NCBI GenBank assembly: GCA_017860295.1
Contig: JAFNAS010000005.1
Location: 62,001 to 126,000 of the forward strand
Length of the DNA stretch: 64,000 nt
Reading direction: 5' to 3'
Origin: Bacteroidota bacterium
Lineage (GTDB): Bacteria > Bacteroidota > Bacteroidia > Bacteroidales > Paludibacteraceae
The position numbers and the translations under genes are program-made. This document shows positions 27,144 through 35,574 of the stretch, in pieces. Under the pieces are notes generated by a model. The model was not told the DNA's origin, searched no databases, and was given only the letters and a program-made list of their open reading frames with translations. Numbering within the stretch: position 1 is the first letter of the stretch; the number at the start of each line of letters is the position of its first letter.

Positions 27144-28067
27144 ATGGCAACAGTTTTAATAACAGGAGGAACCGGATTGATCGGCAGGCATCTGTCGCAT
27201 CTTCTGAAGGAGAAAGGTTATACGGTTGGCATATTGAGCCGGTCGGGCAAACAAAAAAAAGACGACTTCCCGGTCTATTATTGGGATATCGACAAGCAAA
27301 TTATTGACCCGAAAGCCATTCTATCGTCCGACTTCATCATCCATTTGGCTGGAGAAAACATCGGGGAAAAGCGCTGGACGGAAGAACGCAAGAAAGAGAT
27401 TATCAGTAGCCGCATTCTCCCTACGCAGCTGCTCTTCGATGCGGTTTCGAAAAGCACGCACAAACCGCAGGCTTTCATCTCGGCTTCTGCCATCGGATAT
27501 TACGGAGCGGTCACGTCCGAACATATTTTCACCGAACAAGATCCTGCCGCCAACGATTTTCTGGGCAACACCTGCCGCCAGTGGGAAAGCGAGGCCGACA
27601 AATTTGAGGAGTTCGGCATCAGAACCATCAAAATCAGAACTGGAATGGTGCTCTCGCCAACCGGCGGCGTGCTCGAGAAGATGAAGCTTCCGCTGAAAAT
27701 GGGACTTGGCACTCTCTTCGGCACAGGAGACCAGTACATGCCGTGGATTCATATCGACGATTTGTGTTGCATCTACCTGAAAGCAATCGAAGATTCATCC
27801 ATGACCGGAGCTTACAATGCTGTTGCCCCGGAGCCTGTTTCCAACCGACAATTTATGCAAACGATAGCTCTGACCATGCACAAAGAGATGCGTCTGCACC
27901 GAATTCCGGCCGCCGTTTTAAAACTGGCATTAGGCTCAATGTCCGAAATATTATTGGAAGGGAGCCGGGTATCGGCAGAAAAGATAATCAATTCCAGCTA
28001 TGAATTTCGTCATCCCGTACTACAAGATGCACTCAACGACTTACTACAAATTCATCATTCAAAATGA
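27144..28067 (+). CDS. TIGR01777-family SDR epimerase-like protein
   Basis: A 307-residue extended short-chain dehydrogenase-like protein (YfcH/SDR39U1 family). The NAD(P)-binding motif TGGTGLIGRHL lies at about residues 8-18; INLAGENI-like HLAGENIGEKRW and SASAIGYYG follow, then the C-terminal domain of unknown function. Substrate is unknown throughout the family. The ATG at 27144 (MATVLITGG) fits; an upstream TTG would add a tail unlike the family. Its last four bases overlap the start of a metallo-beta-lactamase gene, which is an unusual coupling. Confidence 0.92.
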   Translation: MATVLITGGTGLIGRHLSHLLKEKGYTVGILSRSGKQKKDDFPVYYWDIDKQIIDPKAILSSDFIIHLAGENIGEKRWTEERKKEIISSRILPTQLLFDAVSKSTHKPQAFISASAIGYYGAVTSEHIFTEQDPAANDFLGNTCRQWESEADKFEEFGIRTIKIRTGMVLSPTGGVLEKMKLPLKMGLGTLFGTGDQYMPWIHIDDLCCIYLKAIEDSSMTGAYNAVAPEPVSNRQFMQTIALTMHKEMRLHRIPAAVLKLALGSMSEILLEGSRVSAEKIINSSYEFRHPVLQDALNDLLQIHHSK

Positions 28068-28804
28068 AACACAAAACAATTATTTTCAGCTTATTATTTT
28101 CACTCCATTGTACTCTTTGGGGACAAACCAGCAATCACACCATTAAAATATCGAACGATATTGACCTGATCCGCCTATCGCCCAATGCCTACATCCATGT
28201 TTCACGGGCAAACATGGGGTCATTCGGCTTAGTATCATCCAACGGCTTGATTTTTATCGACAAAGGACTAGCCTTTCTGTTCGACACGGCTATTGACGAT
28301 GCCCAAACCAAAACATTAATAACCTGGGTTGAAAAAAACTTACACGTTGCATTCGTCGGTTTTGTTCCCAACCACTGGCACGGCGACTGCATGGGAGGAC
28401 TGGCTTATCTCAAGTCGCGCCACATTCCATCGTACGCAAACCAGATGACCATTGATCTTGCAAAGAAAAACCATCTGCCATTCCCAGATAAAGGCTTCAG
28501 AGACTCCCTGAAATTAAAACTGAACGATAAAGCAATTGAATGTTACTATCCCGGAGCAGCTCATTCGACCGACAATATTGTAGTATGGATACCCTCCGAA
28601 AAGATTCTGTTTGCCGGTTGCATGGCAAAAGAGATGCAGAGCACATCCAAAGGAAATCTCGCGGATGCCGATATAAAAGCATGGCCGAATACCATCAAAA
28701 AAGTAATGGCAAAATTTCCGTCGGCGCGCATAGTCATTCCCGGACACGGAGCCTTCGGAGGATTCGAGATACTACCCCACACACTCGAAATAGTCAGCAA
28801 ATAG
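28064..28804 (+). CDS. CfiA/CcrA-like subclass B1 metallo-beta-lactamase
   Basis: A 246-residue periplasmic zinc hydrolase. A signal peptide (about residues 1-20) precedes the mature enzyme. All zinc ligands of subclass B1 are present: His104, His106 and Asp108 in NHWHGDC, His167 in AAHSTDN, Cys186 in FAGCMAK and His228 in PGHG. Lys189 corresponds to the substrate-binding lysine after the cysteine. Long blocks such as YANQMTIDLAK, STDNIVVW and ADADIKAWP closely follow Bacteroides fragilis CfiA (CcrA). Known relatives hydrolyse most beta-lactams including carbapenems. It is coupled by a four-base overlap to the upstream SDR gene, with no insertion sequence nearby, so it appears resident in this chromosome. 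Activity is inferred. Confidence 0.93.
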   Translation: MKHKTIIFSLLFSLHCTLWGQTSNHTIKISNDIDLIRLSPNAYIHVSRANMGSFGLVSSNGLIFIDKGLAFLFDTAIDDAQTKTLITWVEKNLHVAFVGFVPNHWHGDCMGGLAYLKSRHIPSYANQMTIDLAKKNHLPFPDKGFRDSLKLKLNDKAIECYYPGAAHSTDNIVVWIPSEKILFAGCMAKEMQSTSKGNLADADIKAWPNTIKKVMAKFPSARIVIPGHGAFGGFEILPHTLEIVSK

Positions 28805-28821
28805 ACCCGATTTATACCTAA

Positions 28822-28851
28822 TTGCAATCTGGTTCGATTTTACTAACTTTG
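28822..28851 (+). promoter_or_regulatory. promoter of ruvX
   Basis: TTG at 28822-28824 and TAACTTTG at 28844-28851 are spaced by 19 bases, matching the Bacteroidota consensus, 23 bases upstream of the ruvX ATG. Confidence 0.75.
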
Positions 28852-28874
28852 TAAACTATTTCAATTATAAGAAT

Positions 28875-29291
28875 ATGGGCAGACTACTCGCCATTGATTA
28901 TGGCCAAAAACGCGTTGGAATAGCTGTTACCGACGTGTTGCGGATCACAGCCAATGGATTGACGACAGTGCCTGTGGCTCAGATTTTTGATTTTCTGACA
29001 AACTATTTTTTAAACGAGCCGGTCGATAAGGTAATTGTGGGATTGCCCCGCCAGATGAACAACCAACCTTCGGAATCGATGCGTTATATCACGCCTTTCG
29101 TCAACGGATTCAAAAAGCGGTTTCCCTCCATGGAAATCGAAATGTACGACGAACGATTCACTTCCGTGCTGGCTCACAAGGCAATGCTCGACGGTGGTCT
29201 GAAGAAAAAAGCCCGTCAGGACAAAGCCTTGGTCGATCAAATCAGCGCCACCATTCTGCTACAATCTTATCTTGAAAGCCGACAATTCTGA
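28875..29291 (+). CDS. ruvX: Holliday junction resolvase-like RuvX (YqgF)
   Basis: A 138-residue RNase H-fold nuclease of the YqgF family. Catalytic acids fit: Asp8 in [17 protein letters not shown], Glu in [10 protein letters not shown] and the C-terminal [13 protein letters not shown] with the last acidic residue. Members process pre-16S rRNA 5' ends or resolve recombination junctions. It has its own promoter and begins a transcript that continues with def, lptE and secG. Confidence 0.94.
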   Translation: MGRLLAIDYGQKRVGIAVTDVLRITANGLTTVPVAQIFDFLTNYFLNEPVDKVIVGLPRQMNNQPSESMRYITPFVNGFKKRFPSMEIEMYDERFTSVLAHKAMLDGGLKKKARQDKALVDQISATILLQSYLESRQF

Positions 29292-29319
29292 ATTATTCAT
29301 TATAAAGAGTTTATTATAC

Positions 29320-29874
29320 GTGATTTATCCTATTTACACCTACGGACAACCTGTTTTAAGAAAAGTAGCAGAACCCATTGACGCCAGTTATCCCGATTTG
29401 AAAAATATAATCGAAAATATGTTCGAAACGCTTTATCATTCGGATGGAATCGGACTGGCAGCCCCTCAAATCGGGCTTTCTATCCGGCTGATTGTAATTG
29501 ATCTGGCTCCCGTATCGGAATCTAAAGCCGAATTGCGCGATTTTAAAAAAGTTTTAATCAACGCCGAAATTTCAGAACGTAGCGGCGAAGAAACCAAAGA
29601 CGAGGAAGGTTGCCTCAGCTTGCCCGGAATTCACGAAACGGTACCCAGAAAAGACAAAATAGTAATCCGGTATTGCGATGAGAATTTTGTAGAGCACACC
29701 GAAACTTACGAAGGCTATACGGCACGTGTAATTCAGCACGAATACGACCACATCGACGGACATATGTTTATCGACCACATCTCGCCCATACGGAGGCAAT
29801 TAATCAAAGGCAAGTTATTGGCCATCACCAAAGGAACGGTCAGATGCAACTATAAAATCAAGCCTGTAAAATAA
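29320..29874 (+). CDS. def: peptide deformylase
   Basis: Metalloenzyme that removes the formyl group from nascent protein N-termini. Motifs: GIGLAAPQ at residues 43-50, EGCLS at 96-100 with the metal-binding Cys98, and HEYDH at 140-144 with two metal-binding histidines. A GTG at 29320 is taken as start because the family begins with (M)I-x-PIY-YGQPVLR; a further-upstream TTG at 29272 would overlap ruvX and add 16 unrelated residues. The 184-residue length is normal. Confidence 0.94.
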   Translation: MIYPIYTYGQPVLRKVAEPIDASYPDLKNIIENMFETLYHSDGIGLAAPQIGLSIRLIVIDLAPVSESKAELRDFKKVLINAEISERSGEETKDEEGCLSLPGIHETVPRKDKIVIRYCDENFVEHTETYEGYTARVIQHEYDHIDGHMFIDHISPIRRQLIKGKLLAITKGTVRCNYKIKPVK

Positions 29875-29882
29875 ATTCCAAT

Positions 29883-30425
29883 ATGTTTTCTTGTTTCAAA
29901 TATTGTCTTTTAGGCAATCGCTCGATTCGTTTTGTTTCGATTGTTTTAACTGGGATTATTCTTAATTCTTGCTCTATTTCTTACAAGTTCAACGGTTCGT
30001 CCATCGATTATACCAAAACACGGACAATCACAATTACCGATTTTCCGAACAATGCCACTCTGATTTATCCGCAATTGGCACCCAAGTTGAATACGGCTTT
30101 GAAGGATCTTTTCAATCGTCGCACAAAATTGCAGCAAGTGAAACGCAACGGCGACATGCAAATAGAAGGAGAAATTACTGACTACCGAATCACTCCGTTA
30201 TCCATTCAATCAAATGCATTGGCTGCACAAACGCAGTTGACAATGAGCATTCGGTTCAAATTTACCAATACCAAAAATTCGAAGGACGACATAGAAACCA
30301 CTCTCTCGGCATCGCAAACATTCGACAGTTCGAAAATGCTGACCACTGTGCAGGAGACTCTGGCCAACGAAATGGTGAAAGAGCTTACAGAAAAAATTTA
30401 TAATCAAACAGTAGCACGCTGGTAA
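29883..30425 (+). CDS. LptE-like LPS-assembly lipoprotein
   Basis: A 180-residue protein with a hydrophobic N-terminus ending in the lipobox ILNSC (Cys30), then YKFNGSSIDYTKTRTITI, TLIYPQLAPKLNTALKDLF and QQVKRNGDMQIEGEITDY. This is the Bacteroidota LptE family, whose members support LptD in placing lipopolysaccharide in the outer leaflet. The lipid anchor would hold it in the outer membrane. It stands between def and a conserved hypothetical gene followed by secG, an order I recall as common in Bacteroidales. Confidence 0.85.
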   Translation: MFSCFKYCLLGNRSIRFVSIVLTGIILNSCSISYKFNGSSIDYTKTRTITITDFPNNATLIYPQLAPKLNTALKDLFNRRTKLQQVKRNGDMQIEGEITDYRITPLSIQSNALAAQTQLTMSIRFKFTNTKNSKDDIETTLSASQTFDSSKMLTTVQETLANEMVKELTEKIYNQTVARW

Positions 30426-30432
30426 CCCGGTT

Positions 30433-31065
30433 ATGACAATAGAACAATTTTCACAATGGATGCATCACCCGCAAACGCTCAACAAAGAGCATATTGCGGA
30501 ATTGAGGGAACTCTGTGAAGAATTTCCCTATTTCTCCATATCTAGATTGTTTTTAACCAAAGCACTTCAAAACGCCAACGACGTGCTGTTCGAAACGGAA
30601 ATTCGCAAAACAGCCACCTATTGTTCCGACAGACGAAAACTATTTTTTTTACTTTATCCCTTTGCCGAAACTAATATTCAAGCATTTGAATTTTCCACTG
30701 CACTTTACAACGAATTGCCAACCGATTATTTCAGCTTGGAAGAATCACCAGAGCCGTTAGACAACTCACAATCGCTCAAAAGTCTGGCTCAAAAATTAAA
30801 AAATGTACGACTACAAAAAGCGCAACGAGAACCGGTTGTTGCTGTCGCTCCCAATCAGGAACCGATAACCAAGTCACCCGTTATTACAGAAGAAAACATC
30901 CTTTATACTGAAGAAGAAGCTATACGACTTATCAAAGCTAAGAATTTTAAATCCGCATTGAAAATATTACGGGTTTTGCATTTGAATATTCCAGAAAAAA
31001 GTGTTTACTTTGCAGACCAAATTCGGTATTTAGAAAAAATTGTCGCAACTCTTAATAAATCATAG
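30433..31065 (+). CDS. conserved hypothetical protein, helical repeat-like
   Basis: A 210-residue protein without signal peptide or membrane helix. The N-terminal half (FSQWMHHPQTL, LCEEFPYFSISRLFLTKAL) and the C-terminal TEEEAIRLIKAKNFKSALKI stretch look like helical, tetratricopeptide-type pairs; the middle is a Gln/Pro-rich linker. I do not recognise an enzyme motif. Eight bases after lptE and five bases before secG, it lies in an envelope-biogenesis transcript, so a role at the inner membrane is possible but unproven. Confidence 0.75.
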   Translation: MTIEQFSQWMHHPQTLNKEHIAELRELCEEFPYFSISRLFLTKALQNANDVLFETEIRKTATYCSDRRKLFFLLYPFAETNIQAFEFSTALYNELPTDYFSLEESPEPLDNSQSLKSLAQKLKNVRLQKAQREPVVAVAPNQEPITKSPVITEENILYTEEEAIRLIKAKNFKSALKILRVLHLNIPEKSVYFADQIRYLEKIVATLNKS

Positions 31066-31069
31066 CAAT

Positions 31070-31429
31070 ATGTATATTTTAGCAACTATCTTGATTGTTT
31101 TGGCAGCCATCTTAATGGTGCTCGTCGTACTGGTTCAAAACTCCAAAGGCGGCGGATTGGTATCGGGCTTTTCCTCTTCCAACCAAATCATGGGGGTTCG
31201 CAAAACAACCGATTTTTTGGAAAAAGCCACATGGACATTGGCCATTGCAATCGTTTTTCTGAGTATTGTTGCTACAGGTTACGTTGAAAAACAATCGATG
31301 CAGGTGGGTTCTGAAGTTACTGAAGGTGCAAGTGCTGCCCAACAACAGGAAGCTTCGAAAACTAAAATCCCGAATTTCAACGAAAACGCCAAGCCTCAGA
31401 CTCAACCCCAGCAACAACCGGCAAAATAA
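31070..31429 (+). CDS. secG: preprotein translocase subunit SecG
   Basis: A 119-residue inner-membrane protein with two helices (about residues 2-22 and 50-70) joined by the diagnostic VLVQNSKGGGLVSGFSSSNQ loop. It assists SecYE in protein export. The long Gln/Lys-rich tail (residues about 80-119) is typical of Bacteroidota SecG. The ATG at 31070 begins MYILATILIVL; an in-frame upstream start at 31040 would overlap the preceding gene. Confidence 0.93.
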   Translation: MYILATILIVLAAILMVLVVLVQNSKGGGLVSGFSSSNQIMGVRKTTDFLEKATWTLAIAIVFLSIVATGYVEKQSMQVGSEVTEGASAAQQQEASKTKIPNFNENAKPQTQPQQQPAK

Positions 31430-31488
31430 AAAGGATCAAAAAATTAAGCGCCAGGTACAATTGCATTCTTTTTTTGCAATAAAAAGTG

Positions 31489-31496
31489 TACCTTTG
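31489..31496 (+). promoter_or_regulatory. -7 box of tRNA-Pro
   Basis: TACCTTTG, 12 bases upstream of the tRNA; a TTTG at 31473-31476 is too close to be an ideal -33 element. Confidence 0.6.
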
Positions 31497-31508
31497 CAGC
31501 GCGAAAAT

Positions 31509-31585
31509 CGGGGTGTAGCACAGTTGGCTAGCGCGCCACGTTCGGGACGTGGAGGTCGGAAGTTCGAGTCTTCTCACCCCGACCA
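31509..31585 (+). tRNA. tRNA-Pro (CGG)
   Basis: Acceptor stem CGGGGTG/CACCCCG, D-arm GCACAGTTGGCTAGCGC, anticodon stem CCACG/CGTGG around TTCGGGA (anticodon CGG), T-arm TCGGAAGTTCGAGTCTTC. Discriminator A and a chromosomally encoded CCA end the gene at 31585. A perfect-stem terminator follows directly. Confidence 0.95.
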
Positions 31586-31586
31586 T

Positions 31587-31621
31587 AAAAACCTGCAAAT
31601 AAATAGTTTGCAGGTTTTTTT
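31587..31621 (+). terminator. Rho-independent terminator of tRNA-Pro
   Basis: AAAACCTGCAAA pairs with TTTGCAGGTTTT around a short AT loop; T run to 31621. Confidence 0.9.
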
Positions 31622-31687
31622 ATTACCTCAACGACAAAATATCGGCAAAAAAAATAATCTATAAAACGAATATTTTCAGACAAATAT

Positions 31688-32746
31688 ATGGATCAAACGG
31701 TTATCATCACCAACAATCTGGCACAGGAACTCTCCGACCAAATCGACCGACTCAATCCCGATTCGGTTTTTCTACTCACCGATACCAACACTCGTAACCT
31801 GTGCCTGCCATCATTGATCACAGACGGCACACTGGCATCTTACCCCGTCATTGAGATTCCGGCCGGCGATGAACACAAGAACCTGCAATCCATCGCCATC
31901 GTTTGGGAATACCTATCCTCGCACGGAGCTACGCGCAAATCGATGCTTATCAACATCGGCGGAGGCATGACCACTGATATGGGCGGTTTTGCCGCTTCAA
32001 CCTTCAAACGCGGAATTCATTACATCAACATACCGACAACTCTTTTAGGAGCCGTAGATGCCGCTGTAGGAGGAAAAACCGGCATTAATTTCAACGGGCT
32101 AAAGAACGAGATCGGCGTCATACAATCGGCAGATGCCGTCATTCTGTATGCCACATTTTTCCGCACACTCGACAGAAAAAATCTCCTCTCGGGCTATGCT
32201 GAAATGGTGAAACATGCGTTATTGAAATCGGAAGAAGAATGGAAAGCGGTAATAGGGTTTGACTTTGACAATATCGACTACAATTTATTAGGTGATCTCA
32301 CACAACGCTCCATTGCGGTTAAAGAGGCTATTGTGGCTCAAGATCCGACTGAACAGAACATTCGTAAAGCACTAAACCTCGGACACACGTTCGGCCATGC
32401 TTTCGAAAGCTTCTCCTTTACTTCTGAACAACCTATATTACATGGATTTGCGGTTGCATTCGGCTTAGTGTGCGAAATCTATCTTTCTCGGAAGAAACTC
32501 GGATTTCCGGCTCCGGTCGTATCCCAACTGGTTCGGTTAGTCAAAGAACATTACGGTGTATTACACTACAGTTGCAAAAATTACGATGCCCTTTATGAGC
32601 TGATGACTCACGATAAGAAAAACGATCGTTCGGGAATCAATTTTACGCTACTGGCGGGTATCGGCAACATTCATATCAATCAACATGCCACTAAAGAAGA
32701 GATATTCGAGGCATTCGATTTTTTGGCCGACTGTTTGAGTATTTAA
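31688..32746 (+). CDS. aroB: 3-dehydroquinate synthase
   Basis: NAD- and metal-dependent enzyme of the shikimate pathway that cyclises DAHP to 3-dehydroquinate. Diagnostic blocks: IEIPAGDEHKNLQSI, GGGMTTDMGGFAASTFKRGI (NAD and substrate site), NIPTTLLGAVDAAVGGKTGI, SGYAEMVKHALL and NLGHTFGHAFES with metal-binding histidines. Length (352) is normal. It converges with aroK on the opposite strand; only two bases separate the two stop codons. Confidence 0.96.
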   Translation: MDQTVIITNNLAQELSDQIDRLNPDSVFLLTDTNTRNLCLPSLITDGTLASYPVIEIPAGDEHKNLQSIAIVWEYLSSHGATRKSMLINIGGGMTTDMGGFAASTFKRGIHYINIPTTLLGAVDAAVGGKTGINFNGLKNEIGVIQSADAVILYATFFRTLDRKNLLSGYAEMVKHALLKSEEEWKAVIGFDFDNIDYNLLGDLTQRSIAVKEAIVAQDPTEQNIRKALNLGHTFGHAFESFSFTSEQPILHGFAVAFGLVCEIYLSRKKLGFPAPVVSQLVRLVKEHYGVLHYSCKNYDALYELMTHDKKNDRSGINFTLLAGIGNIHINQHATKEEIFEAFDFLADCLSI

Positions 32747-32748
32747 GA

Positions 32749-33282
32749 TTATCCGACCCTTTCCTGCTCTACACGAGCAACAATATCATCGACAAAACCG
32801 AAGTCGAGAACGGCTCTCGAATCGACCGTCATCTGAGCCTGTGCGTAAAACGGATCGCGCATCTGCAACATATCCTCGATAAATGCATGAAGCTCTTCGT
32901 CCGACTTTTGACTTATCAAAGGACGCTGAGAGCGCCCATATTTGAGCCGCTCGGCCAGAATATCGACCGGGACCCGTAGATAAACCGTCAGCCCCGATTC
33001 ATTCATCAAAGACATGTTGTCGTGGAAACAAGCCGCCCCACCTCCGGTCGCTATTACCGTATCTTCGAACCCACAAACCTCTCTCAAAAGGGCATGTTCC
33101 AGATTGCGAAATCCATTTTCACCCTTTTCATCGAACAACTGAGCAATTGTTTTATGAAAACGATTTTCAATAAACGCGTCAAGGTCTATCAGTTGAAAAC
33201 CAAGACGAGCCGAAATCATTTTTCCTACGGTCGACTTACCGCTACCCATGTACCCTACCAAAAAAATCGGACGCATTGACAT
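32749..33282 (-). CDS. aroK: shikimate kinase
   Basis: ATP-dependent kinase that phosphorylates shikimate at O3. Walker A GYMGSGKST lies at residues 10-18, the shikimate-binding DLD in LIDLDAFIE near 33-35, the GGG of ATGGGAA near residue 80 and RPL in RSQRPLI near 119. Length is 177 residues. Two ATGs are possible (33282, 33276); the second would give MRPIFLVG. It is transcribed towards aroB, so the two shikimate genes are convergent rather than an operon. Confidence 0.95.
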   Translation of the reverse strand: MSMRPIFLVGYMGSGKSTVGKMISARLGFQLIDLDAFIENRFHKTIAQLFDEKGENGFRNLEHALLREVCGFEDTVIATGGGAACFHDNMSLMNESGLTVYLRVPVDILAERLKYGRSQRPLISQKSDEELHAFIEDMLQMRDPFYAQAQMTVDSRAVLDFGFVDDIVARVEQERVG

Positions 33283-33420
33283 TGAATAACTAACAATTAA
33301 TAATTCGAATATTACAGAAATAACTTTGCATGTTTGACCAAGCCAAATCTATTCTCCTGCAAAAAAAACAAAAAAAAACGACATTAGCATCCCCTTATAG
33401 AGCCTTTTAAAAAAAAGAAG

Positions 33421-33428
33421 TAAATTTG
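33421..33428 (+). promoter_or_regulatory. -7 box upstream of pyrB
   Basis: TAAATTTG fits TAnnTTTG in the 252-base gap between aroK and pyrB. It would give a leader of about 100 bases; no attenuator hairpin is evident in it. The rest of the gap includes A-rich tracts (33359-33419) with no gene. Confidence 0.4.
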
Positions 33429-33534
33429 TCCAATTAATGCGTTGAACGACCTTTTTGTTTAATCATCTGTCTATCATTGGACACCATCTAAACATGCACC
33501 GTCGTCAAACATCCATTTCGATAGAACTTCTACT

Positions 33535-34440
33535 ATGCAAAAAAGTTTAGTATCCATTACCGATTACTCCAAAGAAGAGATGCTTCGGATTTTGGACTAT
33601 GCAGCGGAATTTGAAAAAAATCCCAACCAGCACATTCTGGATGGCAAAGTGGTTGCCACCCTTTTTTTTGAGCCGTCAACCCGTACCCGCCTTAGTTTCG
33701 AAACTGCTGTCAATCGTCTCGGAGGACGCATTATCGGATTCTCTGACGCAGCCACTTCCAGCTCGTCGAAAGGCGAAACACTGAAAGACACCATCAAAAT
33801 GGTAAGTAACTACGCTGACCTGATTGTAATGCGCCATCCTCTAGAAGGAGCTGCCCGTTATGCTTCGGAAGTTGCCAAAGTGCCTGTTATCAATGCCGGT
33901 GACGGCTCGAATCAACATCCGACCCAGACACTGCTGGATCTATATTCAATCCGCAAGACGCAGGGACGTCTCAACAACCTGAATATTTTTATGGTCGGCG
34001 ATTTGAAATACGGACGAACGGTACACTCGCTTCTGATGGCCATGGCTCATTTTCAACCCACATATCATTTTATTGCTCCGGAAGAGTTGAAAATACCAGC
34101 GGAATACAAGCAATTTTGCGACGAACAGGGGATCCCGTATATCGAGCACAAAGAACTCAACGAAAACATTAACGATGCTGATATTCTCTACATGACTCGT
34201 GTACAGAGGGAACGCTTTACCGACCTGATGGAATACGAAAAAGTAAAGAACGTATACACGTTAAAGAGCAAAATGCTTGAGAATACCCGCGACAACATGC
34301 GTATTCTCCATCCGCTGCCTCGCGTAACAGAAATCGATTACGACGTAGACGATAGCGAAAAAGCCTATTATTTCGATCAAGCCCTCAATGGGCTCTATGC
34401 CCGTCAGGCTGTCATCTCCTACTCACTCGGATTATTATAA
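33535..34440 (+). CDS. pyrB: aspartate carbamoyltransferase catalytic subunit
   Basis: Catalyses the first committed step of pyrimidine synthesis, joining carbamoyl phosphate to aspartate. Carbamoyl-phosphate site [13 protein letters not shown] lies at about residues 44-56, the 80s loop in [20 protein letters not shown] near 102 and [19 protein letters not shown] near 123-141. Length (301) is normal. The regulatory subunit gene lies 0.66 kb downstream, separated by an unrelated exported-protein gene. Confidence 0.97.
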   Translation: MQKSLVSITDYSKEEMLRILDYAAEFEKNPNQHILDGKVVATLFFEPSTRTRLSFETAVNRLGGRIIGFSDAATSSSSKGETLKDTIKMVSNYADLIVMRHPLEGAARYASEVAKVPVINAGDGSNQHPTQTLLDLYSIRKTQGRLNNLNIFMVGDLKYGRTVHSLLMAMAHFQPTYHFIAPEELKIPAEYKQFCDEQGIPYIEHKELNENINDADILYMTRVQRERFTDLMEYEKVKNVYTLKSKMLENTRDNMRILHPLPRVTEIDYDVDDSEKAYYFDQALNGLYARQAVISYSLGLL

Positions 34441-34476
34441 TACACGTATACTGAAACTTACATATAATTCTGACAC

Positions 34477-35085
34477 ATGAAAATTAAATTCTTATTATTT
34501 GCTGTAGCTATCCTAACGCTATCTTCCATTCACGCTCAAAATCGTCAAGACCGTGATCCGAACAAAAACGAAGACTTATATTTAATTCCTGAAATACGTA
34601 TTGGTTATGGATTTCTAGACACCAATAACCCGATGATTAAGGCAACAGGAACTTCTATCAAATCAACCTACGACAACTACACGCCCATGTCTTATAGTGC
34701 TTTTTTGAATTTCGGCTATCATTTTACTCCACTATATTCGGCCGGTATCGGCGTCGGAGTAATGCAATATTCCGATCCAAAATCGACCTCTTTGCCTACT
34801 TATGTCGACTTGAGAGGATATTTATATGACACCAAAAACACACCATTTGCCTTTGCAAAAGTGGGTGTCTGCCTCCAGTGGTGGAAAGCCTTCACCCCCG
34901 GTTCTTGGACAACGCTAGGAGTAGGCTATAAGTTCTTCTCTGGAAAACAATGCTTTACTGCCTCTTTAGGCTATGAATTCAAACACATTACCCCCTGGAA
35001 TGACCTTACAACAGAAGAAGGTCATATTGGTGAATACTCATTAAATCGTCACTCCCTCACTTTCACATTCGGGGTGGTGCTTTAA
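34477..35085 (+). CDS. exported beta-barrel-like protein between pyrB and pyrI
   Basis: A 202-residue protein with a signal peptide (MKIKFLLFAVAILTLSSIHA). The mature chain has alternating aromatic/hydrophobic strands (YLIPEIRIGYGFLD, YSAFLNFGYHFTPLYSAGIG, FTASLGYEFKHIT) and ends SLTFTFGVVL, like small outer-membrane barrels of the OmpA/OmpW kind. I do not recognise the family. It sits 36 bases after pyrB and 17 before pyrI on the same strand, so it is probably co-transcribed with the two subunits of a cytoplasmic enzyme, an odd arrangement. Confidence 0.75.
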   Translation: MKIKFLLFAVAILTLSSIHAQNRQDRDPNKNEDLYLIPEIRIGYGFLDTNNPMIKATGTSIKSTYDNYTPMSYSAFLNFGYHFTPLYSAGIGVGVMQYSDPKSTSLPTYVDLRGYLYDTKNTPFAFAKVGVCLQWWKAFTPGSWTTLGVGYKFFSGKQCFTASLGYEFKHITPWNDLTTEEGHIGEYSLNRHSLTFTFGVVL

Positions 35086-35102
35086 ACTAATTACTTTTCA
35101 TA

Positions 35103-35570
35103 ATGAGTAATACAGAAAATAAGCAGGTGAAAATTGTTGCGGCAATCAAAGACGGGACGGTAATTGACCGCATCCCATCCGATAAGTTATTTAAGGTAGC
35201 TTCTATCCTGCATATTGAAGAGTTGTCTGACCAAGTCACCGTCGGCAACAACCTCGAAAGTCAGGAATTAGGTACCAAAGGCATTATTAAAGTATCCGAC
35301 AAGTTCTTTAACAGCAAGGACATAAACAAGATTGCCCTTATTGCACCCAATGCCAAATTGAACGTTATTAAAGACTATGTAGTTGTAGAAAAGAAGACGT
35401 TACATCTACCAAGCATACTCGAAGACATTGTTAAGTGCGGTAATCCCAATTGTATCACCAACCACGAGCCAATGATGACCCGTTTTCATGTAGAAGATAA
35501 CAAAACGTTGACGCTCCGGTGCCATTACTGCGAAAGAGTAATGAGTGGAGACGACGTGAAAATTTTGTAA
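35103..35570 (+). CDS. pyrI: aspartate carbamoyltransferase regulatory subunit
   Basis: A 155-residue allosteric subunit that binds nucleotides and couples to PyrB. The allosteric domain covers about residues 1-100 (KIVAAIKDGTVIDRIPSDKL). The zinc domain has four cysteines: CGNPNC near residues 112-117 and CHYC near 140-143. Length and order are normal. pyrB and pyrI usually touch; here a barrel gene intervenes. Confidence 0.95.
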   Translation: MSNTENKQVKIVAAIKDGTVIDRIPSDKLFKVASILHIEELSDQVTVGNNLESQELGTKGIIKVSDKFFNSKDINKIALIAPNAKLNVIKDYVVVEKKTLHLPSILEDIVKCGNPNCITNHEPMMTRFHVEDNKTLTLRCHYCERVMSGDDVKIL

Positions 35571-35574
35571 CCCG

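Noticed and set aside
31377-31598. Minus-strand ORF over tRNA-Pro reading VGVRRLELPTSTSRTWRAS
   Set aside because: This is the well-known artefact of translating the antisense of a tRNA gene; the cloverleaf explains the sequence.
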